Shown: positions 49,607-58,575 of the stretch, one piece after another | Layout: every line of letters begins with the position of its first letter | Numbering within the stretch: position 1 is the stretch's first letter | Translations under genes and position numbers: made by a program | Assembly: GCA_050633545.1 (NCBI GenBank) | Contig: JBOEGS010000007.1 | Location: 1 to 64,000, forward strand | Direction of reading: 5' to 3' | DNA from: Litorivita sp050633545 | Lineage (GTDB): Bacteria; Pseudomonadota; Alphaproteobacteria; Rhodobacterales; Rhodobacteraceae | DNA: 64,000 nucleotides | The notes under the pieces: model-generated | The model's database searches: none | The model's input: only the letters and a program-made list of their open reading frames with translations | Told to the model about the DNA's origin: nothing

Positions 49607-51769
49607 TTAGCCGTTGACCGCTTGGCTGAAGGCACTGCGAAAGAGGGTGCTCAGCTCGGACAAGGGCGCCTCGGAGGCCCCGAATTTCACGCTCTCGCCG
49701 CCGAACTTGCCTACGGTTTCAAGCGGCACATCCGCCGCCGAGGCGGCCAGCATCAGCGCTTCGGCCTGATCGAAGTTGCAGGCGATCAAATAGCGCGCTT
49801 GGTCTTCGCCAAAAAGCGTAGCCGTGTCGCCCGTGTCGATCTGCACCCCGACGCCCGCCTTTTCCGCCATCTCGAAAGCCGCCAAGGCAAGGCCGCCGTC
49901 GGAGATGTCGGTGCAGGCTTTGATCATCGCATGATTGGCGCGGATGAAATCGCCGTTGCGCTTTTCTGCGGCCAGATCCACATGCGGGGCATCGCCATCC
50001 TTGCGGTTGAACACTTCGGCCAAAAGCGCCGATTGGCCCAGATGCGCGCCGCTGCCGCCGACGAGCAAGGCAACATGGCCCTCGCGGGCCTCGCCCAGAA
50101 TTGCTTCGTCCTCATGGGCCACGATCCCCACCGCGCCGATGGTCGGCGTGGGCAAAATGCCCGATCCGTCGGTTTCATTATAAAGCGATACGTTGCCCGA
50201 CACGATCGGCATGTCCAAAGCCGCAACCGCTTCGCCGATGCCTTTGATCGCAAAGACGAATTGCCCCATGATCTCGGGCTTTTCGGGATTGCCGAAGTTC
50301 AGGTTGTCGGTCGTGGCCAAGGGTTTTGCCCCCACGGCGCTCAGGTTGCGGAAGGCTTCGGCCACGGCCTGTTTGCCGCCCTCGAAAGGGTTGGCCTTGA
50401 CGTAGCGCGGCGTCACATCCGAGGTGAAGGCCAGCAATTTGTCCGTGCCATGCACGCGGATCATCCCCGCCCCGATGCCGGGGGTTTGGGCGGTGTCGGC
50501 CATGACCATCGTGTCATATTGCTCGTAAACCCATTCTTTGGACGCATAGTTGGGCGAGGAAATCAGCCCGCGCAGCCCGTCAATCGCATCGATCTGCGGC
50601 ACATCGGCCAAGGCCTCGGGGGCGGTCGGCTCCAGATAGGGGCGGTCATATTCGGGCGCATTGCCCGACAGCGCCTTGAGCGGCAGATCGGCCATGCAGG
50701 TGTTGTTTTGCATGATCAAGAAACGGTCTTCGGCGATGGTCTCGCCGACGATGGCGAAATCAAGGTCCCATTTGTCGAAGACGGCCTTGGCTTCGGCCTC
50801 TTTTTCGGGGCGCAGCACCATCAGCATGCGTTCCTGGCTTTCCGACAGCATCATCTCGTAGGCGGTCATGTTTTCTTCGCGGCAGGGGACTTTTTCAAGG
50901 TCCAGACGCACGCCCAGATTGCCCTTGTCGCCCATTTCCACCGCCGAGCAGGTCAGACCCGCCGCGCCCATATCCTGAATCGAGATCACCGCGCCGGTTT
51001 GCATCAGCTCCAGCGTCGCTTCCATCAGGCGCTTTTCGGTGAAAGGATCGCCGACCTGCACCGTGGGGCGCTTTTCCTCGATGGTATCGTCGAATTCCGC
51101 CGAGGCCATGGTCGCGCCGCCGACGCCGTCGCGGCCGGTCTTAGCGCCCAAATAGACAACGGGCATGCCGACGCCCGAGGCCGCCGAATAGAAAATGCTG
51201 TCGGTCTCGGCGATGCCTGCGGCAAAGGCGTTCACAAGGCAGTTGCCGTTATAGGCCGGATCAAAGCGCACTTCGCCGCCCACGGTCGGCACGCCGAAAC
51301 AGTTGCCATAGCCGCCGACGCCTTCGACAACGCCGTTGACCAGCTGGCGGGTTTTGGGGTGCGAGGTCTCGCCGAAGCTGAGCGAATTCATCGCCGCAAC
51401 GGGGCGCGCGCCCATGGTGAAGACATCGCGCAAAATCCCGCCCACGCCGGTCGCCGCGCCTTGATAGGGTTCGATATAGGAGGGGTGGTTGTGGCTTTCC
51501 ATCTTGAACACCACGCATTGACCGTCGCCGATGTCGACAATGCCCGCGTTCTCGCCAGGGCCGCAGATGACCTGCGGGCCGGTCGTGGGCAGGGTGCGCA
51601 GCCATTTTTTCGAGGACTTATAGGAGCAATGCTCGTTCCACATCGCCGAAAAGATACCCAATTCGGTGAAGGTGGGGGTGCGGCCGATGATCTCGAGGAT
51701 GAGCGCATATTCATCGGGGCTAAGCCCGTGGGCTGCGATCAGATCTTCGGTGATGCTCGGCTCTTGCAT
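49607..51769 (-). CDS. purL: Phosphoribosylformylglycinamidine synthase subunit II
   Basis: ATP-dependent FGAM synthase of purine synthesis, fed with ammonia by PurQ and assembled with PurS. The 720-residue size is that of the small, three-subunit form. Signatures include SAMWNEHCSYKSSKKWLR near residue 45, GAATGVGGILRDVFTMGARP, and LGAKTGRDGVGGATMAS. The last is followed by the second AIRS-like half with GSGAHLGQSALLAE. AGGGA precedes the ATG at 51769. It is transcribed on the minus strand with the Cys-rich gene behind it; a small RNA gene and its terminator lie directly upstream. Confidence 0.97.
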   Translation of the reverse strand: MQEPSITEDLIAAHGLSPDEYALILEIIGRTPTFTELGIFSAMWNEHCSYKSSKKWLRTLPTTGPQVICGPGENAGIVDIGDGQCVVFKMESHNHPSYIEPYQGAATGVGGILRDVFTMGARPVAAMNSLSFGETSHPKTRQLVNGVVEGVGGYGNCFGVPTVGGEVRFDPAYNGNCLVNAFAAGIAETDSIFYSAASGVGMPVVYLGAKTGRDGVGGATMASAEFDDTIEEKRPTVQVGDPFTEKRLMEATLELMQTGAVISIQDMGAAGLTCSAVEMGDKGNLGVRLDLEKVPCREENMTAYEMMLSESQERMLMVLRPEKEAEAKAVFDKWDLDFAIVGETIAEDRFLIMQNNTCMADLPLKALSGNAPEYDRPYLEPTAPEALADVPQIDAIDGLRGLISSPNYASKEWVYEQYDTMVMADTAQTPGIGAGMIRVHGTDKLLAFTSDVTPRYVKANPFEGGKQAVAEAFRNLSAVGAKPLATTDNLNFGNPEKPEIMGQFVFAIKGIGEAVAALDMPIVSGNVSLYNETDGSGILPTPTIGAVGIVAHEDEAILGEAREGHVALLVGGSGAHLGQSALLAEVFNRKDGDAPHVDLAAEKRNGDFIRANHAMIKACTDISDGGLALAAFEMAEKAGVGVQIDTGDTATLFGEDQARYLIACNFDQAEALMLAASAADVPLETVGKFGGESVKFGASEAPLSELSTLFRSAFSQAVNG

Positions 51770-51908
51770 TGGCGTCTCGTCCCTTTGATGAGGCAGCGCA
51801 GCGCAGCAGACCCGCGCGCGCGTGGCAATTCTGGCGTCTCTTTATGCGATCAAAGCCAAAGGGGGAAGGGGCAAGAGCGCCGCACAGGCGGGCGGAGCGC
51901 ATCGGGCC

Positions 51909-51978
51909 AAAAAAAAGGCCGAGCATAAGCTCGGCCGTAGTCCAACAGGGAGGTTGATGGTGATAATCATCACCGTCG
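51909..51978 (-). ncRNA. Predicted trans-acting small RNA with anti-Shine-Dalgarno loop
   Basis: Read on the minus strand, about 70 nt from a predicted start near 51978 form three stem-loops. The first is GGTGAT-GATT-ATCACC (51974-51959). The second is CAAC-CTCCCT-GTTG (51956-51943), whose loop is complementary to ribosome binding sites of the GGGAG type. The third is an 8-bp terminator, GGCCGAGC-TTAT-GCTCGGCC (51936-51917), with eight T residues. A promoter with 17-bp spacing precedes it. The plan closely resembles the alpha-r8/MmgR (Rfam suhB) family of alphaproteobacterial regulatory RNAs as I remember it; membership should be tested. It sits between a LysR gene and purL. Confidence 0.72.
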
Positions 51979-51984
51979 AGTAGC

Positions 51985-52013
51985 GATTTAGGGATGGTGC
52001 GCCTGCCAATCAA
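51985..52013 (-). promoter_or_regulatory. Predicted promoter of the small RNA
   Basis: On the minus strand TTGATT (52013-52008) and TAAATC (51990-51985) are 17 bp apart, and the predicted start is about seven bases further. The rest of 52014-52085 shows nothing else. Confidence 0.5.
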
Positions 52014-52085
52014 GGTTCAAAATGCCGCAGGTGCAGCATGGCCGCTATGCGCCCCGCGCATGGCTTCGATGCAAACATGTGTAAG

Positions 52086-52982
52086 CTACTGATCTTTTAG
52101 CCGTTTCCGGTAGGCGATGATCTCGTCTTGAACAAAATCGCGGAAGGCGGCAATGCGCTTGGATTGACGCAATTCTTCGGGGTAGGCGAGGAAAACCGGC
52201 ACTTCGCCTGATTCGACCTCGGGCATCACGCGCACCAGATCGGGGAAATCTTGGGTCAGATAGTCGGGCAATACCCCGACGCCAAGATTGCTCAGCACCC
52301 CTTGCAAGACGCCAAAATAGTTGTTCACCGTCAAAAGCGAAGGGACGTCATGGCTCATGATCTCTTGGACCAGCGTCGCCCCCGCACCGACCTGCGTCGA
52401 GGTCGGGTTTTGGCAAATCAAACGGTGGTCGGCGAAATCTCCCAAATCCTTGGGCGTGCCGCGCGCCTCCAGATAGCTGCGCGAAGCATAAAGACACATC
52501 CGCACGCTCATCAGCCGTTTGCGGATCAAATCGGCCTGCGACGGCTCTTTCATGCGAATTGCCACATCGGCTTCGCGCATCGGCAAATCCAACACGCGTT
52601 CTTCAAGCATCAGATCGATTTTGAGATCGGGGTATTTATCATAGAGCGCCGAGAGGCGCGGGGCGAGCCATAGCGAGCCGAAACCGGTCGTGGTGGTCAC
52701 GCGCAATTCTCCAAACACTTCTTCTTCGCTGTCACGGATGCGCGCCGTGGCGGTGTCGAGCCGTTTGACCATCGCGCGGGTCGCATCGAACAACAATTCG
52801 CCCTGTTCGGTGAGAATCAGTCCGCGCGCATGGCGGTGGAAAAGCGTGGCGTTAAGCTGCTCCTCAAGCGCGCGCACTTGGCGGCTGACCGCCGATTGCG
52901 ATAGGTGCAACCGGTCGCCCGCATGGGTCAAGCTGCCCGCATCCGCCACCGCGTGAAATATTCTAAGCTTATCCCAATCCAT
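52086..52982 (-). CDS. LysR-type transcriptional regulator divergent from iorAB
   Basis: A 298-residue LysR protein: helix-turn-helix DKLRIFHAVADAGSLTHAGDRLHLSQSAVSRQVRALEE at about 4-42 (here abbreviated by its two halves, which are canonical), then an effector-binding domain with TTTTGFGSLWLAPRL. The ATG at 52982 gives the family N terminus; the 40-codon longer frame runs through the divergent promoter region. It faces away from the indolepyruvate ferredoxin oxidoreductase gene and may regulate it. The effector is unknown, perhaps an aromatic keto acid. Confidence 0.9.
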   Translation of the reverse strand: MDWDKLRIFHAVADAGSLTHAGDRLHLSQSAVSRQVRALEEQLNATLFHRHARGLILTEQGELLFDATRAMVKRLDTATARIRDSEEEVFGELRVTTTTGFGSLWLAPRLSALYDKYPDLKIDLMLEERVLDLPMREADVAIRMKEPSQADLIRKRLMSVRMCLYASRSYLEARGTPKDLGDFADHRLICQNPTSTQVGAGATLVQEIMSHDVPSLLTVNNYFGVLQGVLSNLGVGVLPDYLTQDFPDLVRVMPEVESGEVPVFLAYPEELRQSKRIAAFRDFVQDEIIAYRKRLKDQ

Positions 52983-53016
52983 CGGCGCAACCTTTGCTCT
53001 TACATTAACCATATAT

Positions 53017-53130
53017 ACGAAACTTCGTTTAAGATGGGCTTTAAGCGCGGCTGTTAACCCATTGCAACGTAAAAAGCCTGTAAATATCTCTTGATAGGTC
53101 AAAATTTATGACCCAATATCGCGCTATAGT
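53017..53130. promoter_or_regulatory. Palindromes and -10 box in the LysR-iorAB spacer
   Basis: ACGAA-AC-TTCGT (53017-53028) and GGTCA-N7-TGACC (53097-53113) are perfect 5-bp inverted repeats. A TATAGT -10 box (53125-53130) lies just after the second, without a good -35 box, as expected for an activated promoter. TTAACCAT occurs at 53005-53012. The leader before iorAB also has a purine run GGAGGAGGAGGGG near 53223-53235. Confidence 0.5.
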
Positions 53131-53277
53131 CTACTTACGCCGAGCATGTGGGCAATCGGGCAAAAAATGCCGAAAATCTGTGCACCTGCTGCCCTGCGTA
53201 AGAGTCGCGATCGCCATACCTTGGAGGAGGAGGGGCACCGCGACGTGATCGCCATATCCAGCCGAGGGAGACGCGCC

Positions 53278-56200
53278 ATGGGTAAGCAAACGGTATCGTT
53301 GAAAGATAAGTTCGATCTGGAGAAAAGCCCCGTTCTTTTGAATGGCACGCAGGCATTGGTGCGCTTGATGCTGATGCAAAAGGCCCGCGACCATGCGGCG
53401 GGGCATAACACCGCCGGCTATGTGACGGGCTATCGCGGATCGCCCCTCGGCGCAGTGGATATGCAAATGGAGCGCGCGGGCCGCGAACTGGCCGCCTCCG
53501 ATATTTTGTTCGAAGAAGGTCTCAACGAGGATCTGGCCGCCACCGCAATTTGGGGCGCGCAGCAGGCCGAATTGCGCGGCGAGGGCAAATTCGACGGGGT
53601 CTTCGGGCTTTGGTATGGCAAGGGCCCCGGTGTGGACCGCTCCGGCGATGTGATGCGCCACGCCAATATGGCGGGCACCAGCCCTCTGGGCGGTGTGTTG
53701 ATGGCGATGGGCGATGACCACACGGGCGAAAGCTCGACGGTGTTGCACCAATCGGAATTTGCGCTGATGGACGCCTATATGCCCATCGTCAGCCCTGCAG
53801 GCGTGCAGGAAATCCTCGATTTCGGCATCTACGGCTGGGCGCTGAGCCGCTATGCGGGGGTCTGGGTTGGCCTGAAGACGATGAAAGACACGGTCGAGGC
53901 CACATCGGTGGTCGACGGTGATCCGGATCGCATGCAGATCGTCACGCCAACGGATTTCAAAATGCCCGCGGATGGCGTCAATATCCGCCTGATCGACAGC
54001 CCCACCGCCCAAGAGGCACGCCTGATCGACTATAAGCGCCACGCCGCCGAAGCCTTTGCCCATGCCAACAAGATCGACAAACGGGTCTGGGGCAAGCAGG
54101 GCGCGAAAATCGGCCTTGTGGCGGCGGGCAAGAACTGGCTCGACCTGATGCATGCGCTGTCCTTGCTGGGCATCGATGCCGCCGAGGCCGAACGCCTCGG
54201 CATCACCACCTATAAGATCGGGCAGGTCTGGCCCTTGGACATGCGCGGCTTTCACGATTGGGCCGACGGGCTGGACCTGATCATCGTAGTCGAGGAAAAA
54301 CGCAAATTGATCGAGGTGCAGGTCAAAGAGGCGATCTTTGACGACCGCAACGGGCGCCGCGTTTACGGCTGGCGCAAGGGCGAGCGCCACGACGAGGTGC
54401 TCTTCCCCGTTCAGGGCGCGCTCGATCCGATGCATATCGCCGAGAAGCTGGGCGAGATTTTCATCGAGGAAGGCTGCGAGACGGGGTCCATCAAAGCGGG
54501 GCTTGCGCAGATTTCCGAGGCCAAACGCGCCGATAACGCGCCCGAACTGGCGGCGCGGTTGCCGTATTTCTGCTCGGGCTGCCCGCATAATTCCTCGACC
54601 AAAGTGCCCGAGGGCAGCCGTGCCTACGCGGGCATCGGGTGCCATTATATGGTGCAATGGATGGATCGCGGCACCCTTGGCAGCACCCATATGGGGGCCG
54701 AGGGCGCCAACTGGATCGGCGAGGCGCCGTTCTCGACCACCAAACATGTGTTCCAGAATATGGGCGACGGCACCTATAACCATTCGGGCGTGCAGGCCAT
54801 TCGCGCCGCTTTGGCGGCAGGCACCAATATCACCTATAAAATCCTGTTCAATGACGCCGTTGCCATGACGGGCGGTCAGGCCAACGAGGGCGGCCTGACC
54901 GCCGACCGCATCGCGCGCGAATTGGTGGCGATGGGCGTGGGCAATGTCGCGCTGGTCTATGACGACAAGGAAGACGTGAACCTTGATCTGTTCCCGCGCG
55001 AAGTGTCGCGCCACACCCGCGACGATCTTGACGCGGTGCAAAAATCCCTGCGCGACAAAGAGGGCGTCTCGGCCATCGTTTATGTGCAGACCTGCGCCGC
55101 CGAAAAACGCCGCCGCCGCAAACGCGGCACTTTCCCCGATCCCGACAAACGCGTGTTCATCAACACCGATGTCTGCGAAGGCTGCGGTGATTGCGGGGTG
55201 CAGTCCAATTGCGTGTCGATCGTGCCGAAGGAAACCGAACTGGGCCGCAAACGCGCGATTGATCAAAGCTCGTGCAACAAGGATTTCTCTTGCCTCAAAG
55301 GCTTTTGCCCCAGCTTCGTGACCCTTGAGGGCGCAACCCCGCGCAAGGGCGGGCAAGGCGCAGCAGGCAAAGGCGCGGCCAAGGCGTTGGAGCTTCCGGT
55401 GTTGCCCGAACCGACCTTGCCGCAGATCAACGGCACCCATAATGTTGTCATCACGGGCGTCGGCGGCACGGGCGTTGTGACCATCGGCGCGGTTCTGGCC
55501 CAAGCGGCGCAGATCGAGGGCAAAGGCGCAGGCATGATGGAAATGGCCGGCCTCGCGCAAAAGGGCGGCGCGGTGCATATCCATTGCCGCATCGCCAACA
55601 CCCCCGCAGATATCAGCGCCATTCGCGTCGCCACCGGCGAATGCGATGCGTTGATCGGCGGCGATCTGGTCGTCTCGGCAGGCAGCAAGACCCTTGGCCT
55701 CACGGCGATGGGGCGCACTGGCGCGGTGGTCAACAATCACCAGATCATCACCGGCGATTTTACCCGCAACACCGAATTCAAACTGCCCGCCGAGCAGCTT
55801 GAACTGGCGCTGAGCGCGCGGATGAAGGACAATGTCGCGCTCTTTGATGCCTCCGAACTGGCGCGTGTGGCCTTGGGTGACAGCATCTTTTCCAACATGA
55901 TCATCTTTGGTGCCGCGTGGCAGAAGGGTTTGATCCCGCTGGATAAATCTTCGATTGCCGAGGCGATCACCCTCAACGGCGCGGCGGTCGAGAAAAACCT
56001 GCGCGCCTTCGAGATCGGCCGCTATGCCGTGGTGCATCCGCAAGAGGCCGCCGCGCTGATGCAGCCCAAAGTGACGCAATTGCCCAAAACCTTGGACGAG
56101 CGCATCGAGTTTCGCCGCAAGCATCTGATTCAATACCAAGGGCGCGGATTGGCCAAACGCTACCGCAAACTGGTTGATGCCGCGCCTGCCGATCTGCGCG

Positions 56201-56712
56201 AAGCGGTGGCCTTGGGGTATCATAAAGTCTTGGCTTATAAGGACGAATACGAGGTCGCGCGGCTCTTGCTCGATACCCGCAAAAAGGCCGAGGCCGAGTT
56301 CGAGGGCGATTTCCAGATGAGCTACCATCTCGCCCCGCCTATCCTCGCCAAAGAGGGCAAGGATGGCCGCCCGCAAAAACGCTCGTTCGGCGCGTGGATG
56401 CGCCGCCCCTTGTGGATTATGGCGCGGATGAAACGTCTGCGCGGCACGCCGCTCGATCTTTTTGGCCGCACCGAGGAGCGCAAAATGGAGCGCGCGCTGA
56501 TCGCGCAATATGAGGCCGATATGGCGGCGCTGTTCAAAACCTATAGCGCGCAGGTGAAGGAGCCCGCCGCGGCCTTGGCCGAACTGCCTTTGCAGATCCG
56601 CGGCTTCGGTCCGGTGAAACAGGCCAATGAAGCCAAAGCCGCGAAGCGGCGCGAGGAGCTTTTGGCAGCCATCCGTGCGGGCGGGGCGCATCAGGCCAAA
56701 GCCGCCGAGTAA
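53278..56712 (+). CDS. Fused indolepyruvate ferredoxin oxidoreductase
   Basis: Oxidatively decarboxylates aryl 2-oxoacids (such as indolepyruvate from tryptophan) to aryl-acetyl-CoA with TPP and iron-sulfur clusters. At 1144 residues it unites the IorA and IorB parts: a pyrimidine-binding half (GYRGSPLGAVDMQ, 45-57), a TPP-binding half (GCPHNSSTKVPEGS, then GIGCHYM), a ferredoxin-like [4Fe-4S] segment near 630-680 (CEGCGDCGVQSNC, later SCNKDFSC), and the gamma domain from about 720 (VVITGVGGTGVVTIG). GAGGGAG precedes the ATG at 53278; the longer frame upstream is the promoter. The one-chain oxygen-tolerant form is common in alpha- and betaproteobacteria. Confidence 0.93.
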   Translation: MGKQTVSLKDKFDLEKSPVLLNGTQALVRLMLMQKARDHAAGHNTAGYVTGYRGSPLGAVDMQMERAGRELAASDILFEEGLNEDLAATAIWGAQQAELRGEGKFDGVFGLWYGKGPGVDRSGDVMRHANMAGTSPLGGVLMAMGDDHTGESSTVLHQSEFALMDAYMPIVSPAGVQEILDFGIYGWALSRYAGVWVGLKTMKDTVEATSVVDGDPDRMQIVTPTDFKMPADGVNIRLIDSPTAQEARLIDYKRHAAEAFAHANKIDKRVWGKQGAKIGLVAAGKNWLDLMHALSLLGIDAAEAERLGITTYKIGQVWPLDMRGFHDWADGLDLIIVVEEKRKLIEVQVKEAIFDDRNGRRVYGWRKGERHDEVLFPVQGALDPMHIAEKLGEIFIEEGCETGSIKAGLAQISEAKRADNAPELAARLPYFCSGCPHNSSTKVPEGSRAYAGIGCHYMVQWMDRGTLGSTHMGAEGANWIGEAPFSTTKHVFQNMGDGTYNHSGVQAIRAALAAGTNITYKILFNDAVAMTGGQANEGGLTADRIARELVAMGVGNVALVYDDKEDVNLDLFPREVSRHTRDDLDAVQKSLRDKEGVSAIVYVQTCAAEKRRRRKRGTFPDPDKRVFINTDVCEGCGDCGVQSNCVSIVPKETELGRKRAIDQSSCNKDFSCLKGFCPSFVTLEGATPRKGGQGAAGKGAAKALELPVLPEPTLPQINGTHNVVITGVGGTGVVTIGAVLAQAAQIEGKGAGMMEMAGLAQKGGAVHIHCRIANTPADISAIRVATGECDALIGGDLVVSAGSKTLGLTAMGRTGAVVNNHQIITGDFTRNTEFKLPAEQLELALSARMKDNVALFDASELARVALGDSIFSNMIIFGAAWQKGLIPLDKSSIAEAITLNGAAVEKNLRAFEIGRYAVVHPQEAAALMQPKVTQLPKTLDERIEFRRKHLIQYQGRGLAKRYRKLVDAAPADLREAVALGYHKVLAYKDEYEVARLLLDTRKKAEAEFEGDFQMSYHLAPPILAKEGKDGRPQKRSFGAWMRRPLWIMARMKRLRGTPLDLFGRTEERKMERALIAQYEADMAALFKTYSAQVKEPAAALAELPLQIRGFGPVKQANEAKAAKRREELLAAIRAGGAHQAKAAE

Positions 56713-56784
56713 TGCTGCGCTAAGGGGGGGAAGGGGGCGCAAATTCTCCTTCACATAGGCTGCGCGCATCCCTAAAACCGCGCC

Positions 56785-57669
56785 ATGAGCCGCCAGATTG
56801 CCCGCGATATTTCCTATGCCCATAGCGCGGCCACGCGCGGTGGACGCACGCTTATCCGCGCGATGGAAGCGGCCTCGGGGCGGTTCGGGCTGATCCGCCG
56901 CGCGGCAGGATATGAAAGAGATGTCGCCGACGGAGCCTGCTTTTGGCAGGTGATGAAAGAGCGCTACGGCGTCAGCCTCGACATTATCGGCGGCAGTGCG
57001 CAGAACCTGCCGCAAACCGGACCGCTGATCACCGTCTCCAACCACCCCTACGGCATTCTGGACGGGTTGATGCTTGGCCATCTTTTGGCCGCGCGCCGCA
57101 AGGGGGATTTTCGCATTCTGGCCAATTCGGTGTTTCGCAAGGCCGAGGACCTCGACCGCGTGATCTTGCCTATCAGCTTTGACGAGACCCGTGAGGCCTT
57201 GGCGCAAAACATCGCCACGCGGGCAGAAGCGCTGCGCTATCTGGGGCAGGGCGGCGCGATCGGGATTTTTCCCGGCGGCACGGTTTCGACCGCAGCGCGG
57301 CCTTTCGGCGTGCCGATGGACCCGCTCTGGCGCGGCTTTACCGCCAAGATGATCGCCAAATCCGATGCCGCCGTGGTGCCGGTGTTTTTTGCCGGCCATA
57401 CCTCGCGCCTGTTTCAAATCGCCAGCCACCTGCACCCCTCATTGCGCATGGGGCTTTTGATCCGCGAATTTCGCCGCCGTATCGACGGGCCGGTGCAAAT
57501 CGTGATCGGAAAACCTCTGGCGCGCGACGAATTGGCAGCGCGGCGCTCGGATGGCAAAGCAATGATGGATTTCCTGCGCAAATCGACTTATGAGCTATCG
57601 CCAGAGCCGCTTGGAGATTTCGAGTATGGCTATGAGTTTGAAGCGAAACATCGCGCGCCGAAGTTTTAG
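56785..57669 (+). CDS. Lysophospholipid acyltransferase family protein (PlsC-like)
   Basis: A 294-residue membrane-associated acyltransferase. Block I reads TVSNHPYGILDGLM, with His and Asp five residues apart, the variant typical of the OlsA/hemolysin-type branch rather than the NHXSXXD of PlsC. Block III is IGIFPGGTVSTA. It probably acylates a lysophospholipid or lyso-ornithine lipid, with acyl-ACP as donor; the acceptor cannot be told. The murI gene starts 32 bases downstream in the same direction. Confidence 0.83.
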   Translation: MSRQIARDISYAHSAATRGGRTLIRAMEAASGRFGLIRRAAGYERDVADGACFWQVMKERYGVSLDIIGGSAQNLPQTGPLITVSNHPYGILDGLMLGHLLAARRKGDFRILANSVFRKAEDLDRVILPISFDETREALAQNIATRAEALRYLGQGGAIGIFPGGTVSTAARPFGVPMDPLWRGFTAKMIAKSDAAVVPVFFAGHTSRLFQIASHLHPSLRMGLLIREFRRRIDGPVQIVIGKPLARDELAARRSDGKAMMDFLRKSTYELSPEPLGDFEYGYEFEAKHRAPKF

Positions 57670-57701
57670 CCGGCGCAAGCAGATAGGCAGGCACAAGAGC
57701 A

Positions 57702-58514
57702 ATGGCAGTCGGCGTTTTTGACAGTGGTTTGGGCGGTTTGACCGTTCTGGATGCGGCAACCAAACGGTTGCCCGATGTGCCTTTCGTCTATTTTGGCGAC
57801 AACGGTCATGCGCCCTACGGTGTGCGCACCTCCGACGATATTTTCAACCTGACCACCGCAGCCGTCGAACGCATGTGGGACGCGGGGTGTGATTTGGTCA
57901 TCCTTGCGTGCAATACCGCCAGCGCCGCCGCCCTGCGCCGGATGCAAGAAAGCTGGATTCCCGCCGATAAAAGGGTCTTGGGCGTCTTTGTCCCGCTGAT
58001 CGAGGCTTTGACTGAACGTAAATGGGGCGACAATTCACCGCCGCGCGAAGTCAATGTGCGTGATGTTGCGCTCTTTGCCACGCCGGCCACCGTGGCGAGC
58101 CGCGCCTTCCAACGCGAACTGGCCTTTCGCGCCATTGGCGTCGATGTCGAGGCCCAAGCCTGCGGCGGGTTGGTCGATGCGATCGAGGATGGCGATATGA
58201 TCTTGGCCGAAGCCTTGGTGCGCAGCCATGTTGACGCGCTCAAACGCAAGATGCCCAGCCCCCAAGCCGCGATCCTTGGCTGCACCCATTACCCCTTGAT
58301 GCAAGATGCATTCCAAGAGGCGCTTGGCGCGGATGTGACGGTTTATTCGCAGGCTGATCTTGTCGCCGAAAGCCTTGCGGATTATCTGCAAAGGCACCCC
58401 AAGATGATCGGCGAGGGGCGCGAAGAGATGTTTTTGACCACGGGGGACCCGCGCAAGGTCTCGACCCAAGCGACACAGATCTTGCGACGAAAAGTCGAAT
58501 TTCAAAGCGCTTGA
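57702..58514 (+). CDS. murI: Glutamate racemase
   Basis: Makes D-glutamate for peptidoglycan. The 270-residue protein has VGVFDSGLGGLTVL at the start, the two catalytic Cys at 70 (LACNTASA) and 194 (LGCTHYPLM), and the conserved YFGDNGHAPYG. A 15-residue insert around ALTERKWGDNSPPREVN is present between the domains. It is read with argC 61 bases downstream and perhaps the acyltransferase upstream. Confidence 0.96.
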   Translation: MAVGVFDSGLGGLTVLDAATKRLPDVPFVYFGDNGHAPYGVRTSDDIFNLTTAAVERMWDAGCDLVILACNTASAAALRRMQESWIPADKRVLGVFVPLIEALTERKWGDNSPPREVNVRDVALFATPATVASRAFQRELAFRAIGVDVEAQACGGLVDAIEDGDMILAEALVRSHVDALKRKMPSPQAAILGCTHYPLMQDAFQEALGADVTVYSQADLVAESLADYLQRHPKMIGEGREEMFLTTGDPRKVSTQATQILRRKVEFQSA

Positions 58515-58575
58515 TCTTATGTGATACTTCCCGCGATGCGGCACATGCCCCGCGGCCCATGATGAAAGAGGTCCA

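Noticed and set aside
51956..51974. Fur-box-like 19-mer and a 7-codon plus-strand ORF (MVIITVE) with AGGGAGG upstream
   Set aside because: Both are the reverse complement of the two hairpins of the minus-strand small RNA, and no plus-strand gene follows within 1 kb.
53131..57435. A 1434-codon minus-strand open frame
   Set aside because: It is antisense to iorAB and the acyltransferase; the protein is His/Arg/Gln-rich, with no domain, as usual for shadows of GC-rich genes.
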